Source: Planctomycetota bacterium
Lineage (GTDB): Bacteria > Planctomycetota > Phycisphaerae > SM23-33
Direction of reading: 5' to 3'
Assembly: GCA_003644335.1 (NCBI GenBank)
Contig: QNCB01000129.1
Span: 1 to 5,056 of the forward strand
Length of the DNA: 5,056 nt
In this document: one piece after another, positions 1-4,310 of the stretch
Position numbering within the stretch: the first letter of the stretch is position 1
How the letters are laid out: each line of letters begins with the position of its first letter
Notes under the pieces: generated by a model
Databases searched by the model: none
Seen by the model: the letters and a program-made list of their open reading frames with translations, nothing else
Told to the model about the DNA's origin: nothing
Position numbers and translations under genes: made by a program

Positions 1-1
1 A

Positions 2-514
2 GACCCCGAAGGCAACGAGATGCCAATCTTCGCGTGCCCGCTGTCCAGGTTCGCCGTCAGCTTTGCCGAGGCCAAGGGAAATTTTATCGGCAAGGACGCC
101 CTCGTCAGGCAGCACGACGCGTTGGGGAAAATCCAGGCCAGGGATTATTCATCTCTTGCAGACCTGCCCCGAATCGTCAAGCCACTGGCGGTGCTCGAAA
201 AAGCCATCGCGCGACAGGGTTCAAAAGTTTTCGACCAACACGGCGAGCCGATTGGCTATGTAACCAGCGGGACGATGGTCCCCTACTGGAAAACGCCAAG
301 CCAGGGCGCGAAAACCGGCCCCTCGTCCGCCCATGAAATGAGGCCTATTTGCCTGGCGATTCTGGACAGCAATATCGCTGACCGGACAATCGTACAAGTC
401 GAAGTCAGGGGCAAGAATGTCAACGCGATGACAGTGCCGTATAACCTTCGCGGCAAAACCCCGCCATACGCCCAAGCTGTTATTTATGAAAAAGAAAACC
501 AGTCAACCAGTTAA
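2..514 (+). CDS. gcvT: Aminomethyltransferase (glycine cleavage T protein), C-terminal part
   Basis: This is the last 170 residues of GcvT; the reading frame is open to the left edge, so the N-terminal half (family length about 360 aa) is missing. GcvT takes the aminomethyl group from the lipoyl arm of GcvH and passes the methylene to tetrahydrofolate, releasing ammonia. Seen here, numbering from the window edge: FIGKDAL at 28-34, GYVTSGTMVP at 85-94 (the conserved GxVTSGT of the family), and a C-terminal barrel strand VEVRGKNV at 133-140 followed by a PPYAQ tail. A stretch rich in Gly, Ser and Lys at about 96-113 looks like an extra loop compared with the short link of typical GcvT. The last residues (QSTS) and the stop codon are written by an 8-base tandem repeat that also forms the leader of gcvH, 28 bases downstream. 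The family call is secure; the loop is a judgement from memory of the family. Confidence 0.93.
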   Translation, partial: DPEGNEMPIFACPLSRFAVSFAEAKGNFIGKDALVRQHDALGKIQARDYSSLADLPRIVKPLAVLEKAIARQGSKVFDQHGEPIGYVTSGTMVPYWKTPSQGAKTGPSSAHEMRPICLAILDSNIADRTIVQVEVRGKNVNAMTVPYNLRGKTPPYAQAVIYEKENQSTS

Positions 515-538
515 CCAGTCAGCCAATCACAGGAGACA
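499..538 (+). repeat. 8-base tandem repeat running into the gcvH Shine-Dalgarno
   Basis: Four consecutive octamers, CCAGTCAA, CCAGTTAA, CCAGTCAG and CCAATCAC, are followed in the same register by AGGAGACA, which contains the Shine-Dalgarno of gcvH. The second octamer supplies the gcvT stop codon. The tract is almost free of G, so the RNA should be unstructured just before the ribosome binding site. A matching tract precedes the PF02579 gene on the other strand (3584-3643); over the 40 aligned bases 35 agree. A regulatory or translation-enhancing role is inference. Confidence 0.85.
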
Positions 539-542
539 CAAA

Positions 543-926
543 ATGATTCCACAGGATTTGAAGTTTACGAAATCGCACGAATGGGTACGTTTGGGAGAGG
601 ATGGCCTGGCGACGATAGGCCTTTCCGAATTCGCGGTAGACCAGCTCGGGGACATTGTTTTTCTCGAGCTGCCTGCGGTCGGATACGCAACCGCGAAGGA
701 ATCGACCTTCGGCACGATCGAGTCGGTCAAAGCTGCGGTCGAGATATACGCCCCCCTGGCTGGGGAGGTAGCTGAGGTAAACGACGAAGCTGCGGACAAC
801 TTTGACCTGCTCGCCCAAGACCCCTACGGCAAGGGTTGGCTGATAAAAATCAAACCTGCCCAGCCAGCCGACATGGACAGTCTCATGTCAGCCGAGGAAT
901 ACGAGAAGCATCTGCAAAACGCGTAA
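543..926 (+). CDS. gcvH: Glycine cleavage system H protein (lipoyl carrier)
   Basis: This 127-aa protein has the usual GcvH length. It carries a lipoyl group on a lysine and shuttles the aminomethyl intermediate between the P, T and L proteins of the glycine cleavage complex in the cytoplasm. The N-terminal SHEWVR, the lipoylation site ESVKAAVEIYAP with the acceptor at Lys63, the DPYGKGWL motif at about 93-100 and the C-terminal SAEEYEKHL helix are all present and canonical. The start at 543 is chosen over an in-frame ATG at 486 because AGGAG at 531-535 sits 7 bases before it and the extra residues of the longer form are only translated repeat. It follows gcvT by 28 bases and is surely co-transcribed. 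No gcvP follows: a dispersed repeat and a terminator come next, so the P subunits must be encoded upstream or elsewhere. Confidence 0.97.
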   Translation: MIPQDLKFTKSHEWVRLGEDGLATIGLSEFAVDQLGDIVFLELPAVGYATAKESTFGTIESVKAAVEIYAPLAGEVAEVNDEAADNFDLLAQDPYGKGWLIKIKPAQPADMDSLMSAEEYEKHLQNA

Positions 927-980
927 CCGTTCACAGCTACATAAAAATTCACTATGAAGCACAGAAGAGTACGAAGTTTT
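927..980 (+). repeat. Dispersed repeat, copy A (left segment)
   Basis: This segment starts directly after the gcvH stop codon. It matches 4311-4362 in the same orientation: 31 of the first 35 aligned bases (926-960 against 4311-4345) agree, then the match continues with one indel to GAAGTTTT. The end has a 9-base rhythm, GAAG recurring every nine bases in copy B and less regularly here. Copy B continues straight into a T run and a period-14 repeat; in copy A that right segment is found only at 1178-1213. No coding capacity is evident. Confidence 0.75.
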
Positions 981-1034
981 GTAATCGTTCACGGTCTTTC
1001 AATAAGTTTTGAGTAGTAGGATTTCACACTTTTT

Positions 1035-1057
1035 ACGAGGCGCGGAATCCCCCTCGT
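1035..1057. other. Small inverted repeat (stem-loop)
   Basis: ACGAGG at 1035-1040 and CCTCGT at 1052-1057 form a 6-bp stem around an 11-base loop, just before the larger terminator hairpin. It has no T run of its own. It could be part of a composite 3'-end structure for gcvH mRNA or chance. Confidence 0.35.
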
Positions 1058-1060
1058 ATC

Positions 1061-1115
1061 ATTCCCGCGAAGCTTGTCCTCGACCCGATCGGGGAGCGGG
1101 AATCCGGTTTTTTTT
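1061..1115 (+). terminator. Probable Rho-independent terminator after gcvH
   Basis: ATTCCCGC (1061-1068) pairs with GCGGGAAT (1096-1103) as an 8-bp stem. Inside is a second dyad, the perfect palindrome CCCGATCGGG (1084-1093). A run of eight T begins four bases after the stem (1108-1115), as expected for intrinsic termination on the plus strand. The CATTCCCGC...GCGGGAAT form resembles REP-like palindromes common between genes in many bacteria, so it may be a mobile palindrome acting as a terminator. It lies about 135 bases after the gcvH stop. Confidence 0.6.
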
Positions 1116-1123
1116 CTAAAAAA

Positions 1124-1173
1124 AATCTGTGTAATCTTCTTTAAAAAATCCGTGTAATCCGTGTAATCCGTGA
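1124..1173 (+). repeat. 9-base tandem repeat AATCCGTGT
   Basis: Three contiguous units, AATCCGTGT, AATCCGTGT and AATCCGTGA, lie at 1147-1173. A degenerate pair (AATCTGTGT then AATCT) lies at 1124-1137. Read on the minus strand this gives a repetitive Asp-Tyr-Thr peptide, which I take as non-coding. The unit length equals that of the GAAG-type repeats in the dispersed element and of the repeat at 1221-1247. Confidence 0.8.
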
Positions 1174-1177
1174 ACTG

Positions 1178-1213
1178 TTTTTTGCTTTTACTGATTACTG
1201 ACAACTGATTACT
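1178..1213 (+). repeat. Dispersed repeat, copy A (right segment) with period-14 unit
   Basis: A T6 run is followed by GCTTTT and a period-14 unit (ACTGATTACTGACA, then ACTGATTACT). The 30 bases at 1184-1213 match 4374-4403 with three differences. In copy B this segment is joined directly to the left segment; here about 200 bases separate them. Confidence 0.75.
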
Positions 1214-1220
1214 TTTTTAT

Positions 1221-1247
1221 CTTAGTGTTCTTTGCGTTCTTTCGCGG
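1221..1247 (+). repeat. 9-base repeat GTGTTCTTT / GCGTTCTTT
   Basis: Two adjacent 9-base units, GTGTTCTTT (1225-1233) and GCGTTCTTT (1234-1242), are framed by CTTA and CGCGG. On the other strand this reads as AAAGAACGC and AAAGAACAC, another member of the period-9 family seen in this spacer. Function unknown. Confidence 0.5.
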
Positions 1248-1276
1248 TAGATTAGATATTTTGTAGGCGCAAAAAA

Positions 1277-1293
1277 ACCTTGACGTCTAAGGT
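1277..1293. promoter_or_regulatory. Dyad overlapping the helicase -35 box (possible operator)
   Basis: ACCTT (1277-1281) and AAGGT (1289-1293) flank the self-complementary core GACGTC (1282-1287) with one extra T, an imperfect 17-base dyad. It covers the TTGACG -35 hexamer at 1280-1285, the usual place for a repressor site. No regulator is identified and short dyads occur by chance. Confidence 0.3.
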
Positions 1294-1307
1294 ATTTGTG
1301 GTACAGT
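1280..1307 (+). promoter_or_regulatory. Housekeeping-type promoter for the RNA helicase gene
   Basis: TTGACG (1280-1285) is five of six to the -35 consensus. TACAGT (1302-1307), 16 bases on, is four of six to the -10 consensus and is preceded by TGG, fitting an extended -10. Transcription would start near 1314, giving a leader of about 65 bases. It is the only good sigma-70-like pair I found in the spacer. Confidence 0.5.
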
Positions 1308-1350
1308 GCTTCGCTGCGCGGGTTAGTCCGCGCGCAGCTGTGATACAAAT
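1294..1350 (+). promoter_or_regulatory. Hairpin at the predicted 5' end of the helicase mRNA
   Basis: The core stem pairs CTGCGCGG (1314-1321) with CCGCGCGCAG (1328-1337) around the loop GTTAGT, with a two-base bulge. It would form at the very 5' end if transcription starts near 1314. At DNA level the dyad extends outward: ACAG with CTGT (1303-1306, 1338-1341) and ATTTGT with ACAAAT (1294-1299, 1345-1350). A 5'-terminal stem can shield mRNA from decay, and a helicase could act on its own leader; both ideas are inference. No T run follows, so it is not a terminator. Confidence 0.5.
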
Positions 1351-1378
1351 TCACCAAGAAAGTTAAAACAAGACAATA

Positions 1379-2809
1379 ATGCAATTTGAAGATTTACGGC
1401 TAATCAAGCCACTACTCCAGGCCATTGACGCCAAAGGCTACGACACCCCCACGCCAATCCAGGAACAGGCGATTCCCCACCTGCTTAAAGGCAGGGATAT
1501 GTTCGGCTGCGCCCAGACCGGCACGGGCAAGACAGCAGCCTTCGCGCTGCCGGTGCTGCAAAAACTCTATCGTCATGTCGCCGAATCAAAGTCGAATCAC
1601 AAGGGCGGGCGCCGCGCGCCTTTTCGGCCAATTCGCGCGATGGTTCTGACGCCGACACGCGAACTCGCTGCCCAGGTGGGAGAAAATTTCCAACGCTATG
1701 GCTGTCATACCGGCCTGCGACATACGGTTATTTTCGGCGGCGTGAACCAGACGCCCCAAGTGCGAACGCTACGCAAGGGTGTGGATGTGCTGGTCGCGAC
1801 CCCGGGCAGGCTGATGGACCTGATGAACCAGGGCGTCGTCAAACTTTCCGACGTGGAGGTTTTCGTTCTCGACGAAGCTGACCGCATGCTGGATATGGGC
1901 TTCATTCACGACATACGGAAACTCGTCAAAACCCTTCCCCAGCAGCGACAATACCTGATGTTCTCCGCCACCATGCCCCGGGAAATACGCAAGCTGGCCA
2001 ACACGATTCTCAACGAGCCTGTAACGGTGCAAACCACCCCGGAAAAAACCACCGCTGCGGAAACCGTCGTCCAGTCGATCCATTTTGTGGAATCTACCGG
2101 CAAGATGAAATTGCTGGAGAAGCACATCAAAGACTCGCAGATTACCCGGGCCATCGTGTTTACACGCACCAAGCACCGAGCTGACAAGATTACCAAAAAT
2201 CTGAATCGTTCGGAGATATCAGCTGAGGCATTTCACTCAAACAAATCGCAAAACGCTCGCCTGCGAACATTGGCAGGCTTCAAAAAGGGCACCCTTAACG
2301 TACTGGTCGCCAGCGACATCGCCGCACGCGGCATTGATGTCGACAACATCTCGCACGTGTTCAACTACGACCTGCCAAGCGAAGCGGAAACCTACGTTCA
2401 CCGCATCGGCAGAACCGGACGGGCCGGTGCGAGTGGCCAGGCTATTTCCTTCTGCAGCAACGACGAGTACAAAGCTCTGAGAGATATCGAAAAACTGCTC
2501 GGAACCTCGATACCCGTCCAGGGCGATTCGCCAGCCCCGATAGCTACGGAACGCCACGAAAATTCCACCCCGCCCAGATTGCGACAAAACCGAAACAAAC
2601 GCAATGCCACGCCGAGCGGAAAAACTTCCCCAGGAAACAACAGGCCTCCAAGACGCCGTCGCAAAACCTCAGCCCCAACAGATGCGACGAACGCCAAGAC
2701 TGCTGGCAAGGCTGGCAAGAAATTTCGTACCCGCAAACGCAAAGGGCAAGTTGCATCGGGCGGCAGCGGGGGGAAACAAAACGCCCATCGCAAAGGGCAA
2801 GGGCGATAA
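1379..2809 (+). CDS. rhlE: DEAD-box ATP-dependent RNA helicase, RhlE-like
   Basis: This 476-aa cytoplasmic helicase has every DEAD-box motif in order: Q motif with Phe3 and Pro26-Gln28, Walker A AQTGTGKT (45-52), PTRELA (92-97), TPGR (141-144), DEAD (165-168), SAT (196-198), motif IV IVFTRT (259-264), motif V SDIAARGID (312-320) and HRIGRTGR (341-348). The two RecA domains end near residue 375. The remaining 100 residues are a low-complexity basic tail with Arg/Lys clusters, Gly and Ser, probably an RNA-binding extension; a 13-base direct repeat (2738-2750 and 2789-2801) lies in it. Such enzymes unwind short RNA duplexes in ribosome assembly, RNA decay or cold adaptation. The ATG at 1379 is 2 residues before the Q-motif Phe, so the start fits, but no Shine-Dalgarno precedes it. 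The rhlE name rests on motif style; other DEAD-box subfamilies are possible. Confidence 0.93.
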   Translation: MQFEDLRLIKPLLQAIDAKGYDTPTPIQEQAIPHLLKGRDMFGCAQTGTGKTAAFALPVLQKLYRHVAESKSNHKGGRRAPFRPIRAMVLTPTRELAAQVGENFQRYGCHTGLRHTVIFGGVNQTPQVRTLRKGVDVLVATPGRLMDLMNQGVVKLSDVEVFVLDEADRMLDMGFIHDIRKLVKTLPQQRQYLMFSATMPREIRKLANTILNEPVTVQTTPEKTTAAETVVQSIHFVESTGKMKLLEKHIKDSQITRAIVFTRTKHRADKITKNLNRSEISAEAFHSNKSQNARLRTLAGFKKGTLNVLVASDIAARGIDVDNISHVFNYDLPSEAETYVHRIGRTGRAGASGQAISFCSNDEYKALRDIEKLLGTSIPVQGDSPAPIATERHENSTPPRLRQNRNKRNATPSGKTSPGNNRPPRRRRKTSAPTDATNAKTAGKAGKKFRTRKRKGQVASGGSGGKQNAHRKGQGR

Positions 2810-2820
2810 CGCGTCCGGCC

Positions 2821-3255
2821 TTATGAGGTTTCCATGAACTTCCCCGTCGCCTTGGCTTTGAGTTGGCCTGCCTGAGCCAGTTCAGCTTCGACGACGAACA
2901 GCGGCTCGGTTCGGCGGGTGATTCTCGCGGTAACTTTCAACTCCCTGCCAAGTTCTATGGAGTGTCGGAACCGCACGTTCAGCTCGGCTGTTACCGCGGT
3001 AATGCCATGGGCAAACAGGCAGTTGGTCATCGCGCCGTCGGCGATGGCTGAGATTACGCCCCCGTGCAACATTCCGCCGTAGCCCTCGAAATTTTCGTCG
3101 CAGTCAAAGCTGGCAACCACGCTGCCGTCAGCCTGCACGCAAAACTCCAAGCCAAGTCCAGCCAGGGCAGGTCGGCCACACACTACGCAATGAGAGTGCA
3201 ACCTGTCCCGCGTAGCAGCCAGGAGCTTGGTGCTTGGTTTAGTGGTCGCAAGCAT
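2821..3255 (-). CDS. PaaI-type hotdog-fold acyl-CoA thioesterase
   Basis: This 144-aa protein is of typical single-hotdog length. The signature is HGGVISAIAD: His64-Gly-Gly with Asp73 nine residues later, the spacing in PaaI, where that Asp is catalytic. The N-terminal HSHCVVCG (His20, Cys23, Cys26) matches the short Cys-containing segment common in this subgroup, and LNVRFRHSIELG at about 92-103 is the following central strand. It would hydrolyse an acyl- or aryl-CoA thioester in the cytoplasm; the substrate cannot be told. The ATG overlaps the end of the preceding PF02579 gene by 17 bases and has only a weak upstream purine stretch, so translational coupling is likely. It is the last gene of the minus-strand block, its stop 11 bases from the helicase stop, with no clear terminator between. 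Confidence 0.88.
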   Translation of the reverse strand: MLATTKPSTKLLAATRDRLHSHCVVCGRPALAGLGLEFCVQADGSVVASFDCDENFEGYGGMLHGGVISAIADGAMTNCLFAHGITAVTAELNVRFRHSIELGRELKVTARITRRTEPLFVVEAELAQAGQLKAKATGKFMETS

Positions 3256-3577
3256 TATCGCCCACTTTCAGCGTGCCGGCGAGATATTCGTTGGCGACGG
3301 CTTCTGGTTTTTCCGCCAACGCACCGACGACCACCTTGATTCCGTTCTGCGTGAACAGGCCTTGGGCACGCTGACCCATGCCGCCGGCGATAACGACGTC
3401 AGCTCCCTGCTCGCCCAGCCAACGCGGCAATACGCCAGGTTCGTGAGCGGGCGGGGTAAGAAATTCCGTAGAGGATATAGCTTGGGCAGCCTCGTCAACT
3501 TCCACAATGGCGAATTGCTCGCAATGGCCAAAGTGCATGCAAAGTTTTCCAGCTGCGGTCGGTATCGCTATTTTCAT
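3239..3577 (-). CDS. NifX/NifB-like dinitrogenase cofactor-binding family protein (PF02579), Cys/His-rich
   Basis: This 112-aa single-domain protein begins MKIAIPTAAG, typical of PF02579 (Nitro_FeMo-Co), the fold of NifX, NafY and the C-terminal part of some NifB proteins. Members bind Fe-S, FeMo-type or Mo-Cu clusters. Candidate ligands are CMHFGHC at 13-19, the family-like PPAHEPG at 42-48, and the final CDH (Cys110, His112). GADVVIAGGMGQRA at about 58-71 is the conserved second half. The start at 3577 is preferred over upstream in-frame ATGs because AGGAG (3587-3591) lies 9 bases before it and the longer form is only translated 8-base repeat. Nothing here indicates nitrogen fixation; such orphans are common in anaerobes. 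It lies 137 bases after the first PF02579 gene and overlaps the thioesterase gene. Confidence 0.9.
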   Translation of the reverse strand: MKIAIPTAAGKLCMHFGHCEQFAIVEVDEAAQAISSTEFLTPPAHEPGVLPRWLGEQGADVVIAGGMGQRAQGLFTQNGIKVVVGALAEKPEAVANEYLAGTLKVGDNACDH

Positions 3578-3583
3578 TTTCAC

Positions 3584-3643
3584 TGTCTCCTGTGGTTGGT
3601 TGACTGGTTGATTAGTTGACTGGTTGATTGGTTGATTGGTTGG
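3584..3643 (-). repeat. 8-base tandem repeat leading into a Shine-Dalgarno
   Basis: Read on the minus strand, five octamers of the CCARTCAA type (CCAATCAA, CCAATCAA, CCAGTCAA, CTAATCAA, CCAGTCAA) are followed in register by CCAACCAC and then AGGAGACA, which contains the Shine-Dalgarno of the PF02579 gene. The gcvH leader at 499-538 has the same layout, and CACAGGAGACA is identical in both. Upstream of both tracts is an ATGA plus A-rich stretch (481-498 here compared with the 3650-3672 region), so the shared block may be longer. Confidence 0.85.
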
Positions 3644-3698
3644 CCTGCTGCGTTTTTTCTTTTTTGTCATTCCCGCAAAACCAATCCATCCACGATTT

Positions 3699-3713
3699 GC
3701 AAAAGTCCAGCCT
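3699..3713 (-). promoter_or_regulatory. Weak sigma-54-like site before the second PF02579 gene
   Basis: On the minus strand AGGCTG, five bases, then TTGC followed by A gives the GG-N10-GC geometry of a sigma-54 promoter. The -12 element is good; the -24 element matches TGGCAC at only three of six positions. Start would be near 3687, leaving a leader of about 110 bases that contains the octamer repeat. It may be chance; readthrough from the stronger promoter would suffice. Confidence 0.2.
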
Positions 3714-3714
3714 A

Positions 3715-4116
3715 TTACACTACCCAATGGCCCTCGACATCGGCGTCGTTGGTCTGTTTCAGTTGGCCTGCCTTGAACTGCTCAATCGCCTCGGCGACCG
3801 TGAGAGTTTCCGCCGAGTCAGCTTCCGCTCCGGCCGGGCCGGCCGCTCCGGTGTAGACCTTTACTCCGCCCGCTTGGAGCGTAGCGAAAGCCTTTGGGCC
3901 TACGTGGCCTGTAACCACAGCTTCGACGCCGAGGTCGACGACGTTCTTGCCAGCCTGGATACCCGCGCCCTGGGCAGCGTTGAGGTTCTGACCGTTGTCG
4001 CTCGCGGAGAACTCGCCGGTCTCCGTATCGACAACAATAAAAAACCTAGCCCTGCCAAACCGGGAATCCACCTGCGAATCCAAAGCCTGCCCTTGTGATG
4101 TAATCGCGATTTTCAT
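3715..4116 (-). CDS. NifX/NifB-like dinitrogenase cofactor-binding family protein (PF02579)
   Basis: This 133-aa protein is a second, divergent PF02579 member. It shows MKIAI at the start, VDSRFGRARFFIVVD (16-30), the conserved AGIQA (51-55), VEAVVTGHVGPKAF (64-77), GGVKVYTGA (83-91) and a C-terminal helix VAEAIEQFKAGQL (107-119). It lacks the Cys/His cluster of its neighbour; many relatives have Cys near the RFGR motif, while here Ala23 follows. An Ala/Gly/Glu-rich insert at 92-104 looks like a linker. A role as a cytoplasmic metal-cluster carrier or sensor is inferred from the family. The ATG is preceded by GAAAGG (4124-4129), 7 bases away. It is the first gene after the sigma-54 promoter at 4150-4166, so expression probably depends on the activator encoded next door. 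The Desulfovibrio orange protein, which binds a Mo-Cu cluster, is a family relative with sigma-54 control. Confidence 0.9.
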   Translation of the reverse strand: MKIAITSQGQALDSQVDSRFGRARFFIVVDTETGEFSASDNGQNLNAAQGAGIQAGKNVVDLGVEAVVTGHVGPKAFATLQAGGVKVYTGAAGPAGAEADSAETLTVAEAIEQFKAGQLKQTNDADVEGHWVV

Positions 4117-4148
4117 TTCTCAGCCTTTCTTCTACACCAACCAAACAT

Positions 4149-4295
4149 ATGCAAAATGGGTGCCAGAAGTTTTTAGAGCATTGCGGCACCTGCGATAACA
4201 CCTTGACGGAACACGAGTTAAAAGATACGCTTGTTACTGGGGAAGAATTGGCTTGGGATTTCACAGGCACGCAACCGTGCATTTTGCAATGTTAA
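4149..4295 (+). CDS. Possible 48-aa cysteine-rich small ORF (doubtful)
   Basis: This open frame starts at an ATG and encodes 48 residues with Cys at 5, 12, 15, 44 and 48, including CGTC at 12-15, and an acidic middle (TEHELKDTLVTGEELAWDF). The composition looks protein-like and third-position G+C is only slightly higher than at the other positions. Against it: no Shine-Dalgarno precedes it, its ATG lies inside the sigma-54 promoter of the opposite strand, and it runs over the possible activator sites. No family is recognised. I list it only because it is the one unexplained small frame here with protein-like content. Confidence 0.18.
   Translation: MQNGCQKFLEHCGTCDNTLTEHELKDTLVTGEELAWDFTGTQPCILQC
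4150..4166 (-). promoter_or_regulatory. Sigma-54 (RpoN) promoter of the PF02579 operon
   Basis: On the minus strand the sequence is CTGGCACCCATTTTGCA. It has a complete -24 element TGGCAC (4160-4165), a five-base spacer and a complete -12 element TTGC (4151-4154), with the preferred flanking C and A. Start is predicted near 4139, leaving a 23-base leader that contains GAAAGG and ends at the ATG at 4116. Such promoters need an AAA+ activator; one is encoded immediately upstream on the same strand. Confidence 0.88.
4267..4280. promoter_or_regulatory. Inverted repeat, candidate activator binding site
   Basis: GCACG (4267-4271), four bases, then CGTGC (4276-4280) form a perfect 14-base dyad about 130-140 bases upstream of the predicted start. 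That is the normal range for upstream activating sequences of sigma-54 activators, whose Fis-type HTH dimers bind such dyads. It is a single copy, and the assignment is by position. Confidence 0.4.
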
Positions 4296-4299
4296 CATT
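4288..4299. promoter_or_regulatory. 12-base perfect palindrome AATGTTAACATT
   Basis: AATGTTAACATT is fully self-complementary and begins 8 bases beyond the GCACG dyad, about 150-160 bases upstream of the sigma-54 start. It could be a second protein-binding site, for the activator or another regulator. A/T-rich palindromes of this size are not rare. Confidence 0.3.
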
Positions 4300-4310
4300 C
4301 CCCTATGGCA

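Larger units (their letters stand above)
927..1378. other. Gene-free spacer between gcvH and the helicase
   Basis: This 452-base spacer has no convincing gene on either strand. Its one longish minus-strand open frame (989-1204) is only a translation of the terminator and the 9-base repeat. In order it holds dispersed-repeat segment A, a small stem-loop (1035-1057), a hairpin with T run (1061-1115), 9-base repeats (1124-1173), the second repeat segment with a period-14 unit (1178-1213), another 9-base repeat (1221-1247), and a promoter region with a 5' hairpin (1277-1350). It is clearly richer in A and T than the flanking genes. Confidence 0.8.

Noticed and set aside
486..542. Longer start for gcvH
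   Set aside because: It overlaps gcvT, encodes only repeat sequence, and lacks the well-spaced AGGAG of the 543 start.
989..1204. 71-aa minus-strand frame with repeated Asp-Tyr-Thr
   Set aside because: It is a translation of the terminator palindrome and the 9-base repeat; no ribosome binding site and no family resemblance.
2781..2820. Bidirectional terminator between helicase and thioesterase genes
   Set aside because: Only a 4-bp GCCC/GGGC stem is present and there is no T run on either strand.
3227..3619. 130-aa plus-strand frame opposite the second PF02579 gene
   Set aside because: Shadow of a recognisable minus-strand gene; no motif of its own.
3594..3643. CRISPR-like array
   Set aside because: Units are only 8 bases, contiguous, with no spacers and no cas genes; it is a simple tandem repeat.
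3578..3727. N-terminal extension of the second PF02579 protein (50 extra residues)
   Set aside because: The extra residues are lysines and translated octamer repeat, while AGGAG lies 9 bases before the internal ATG that begins the typical MKIAIP.
4267..4280. Classical NtrC binding site
   Set aside because: The half-sites GCAC and GTGC are 6 bases apart and lack the outer T and A of the NtrC consensus; kept only as a generic candidate activator site.
4046..4282. 78-aa minus-strand frame overlapping the first PF02579 gene and the sigma-54 promoter
   Set aside because: Out of frame with a clear gene, composition unlike a protein family, and it would cross the promoter.
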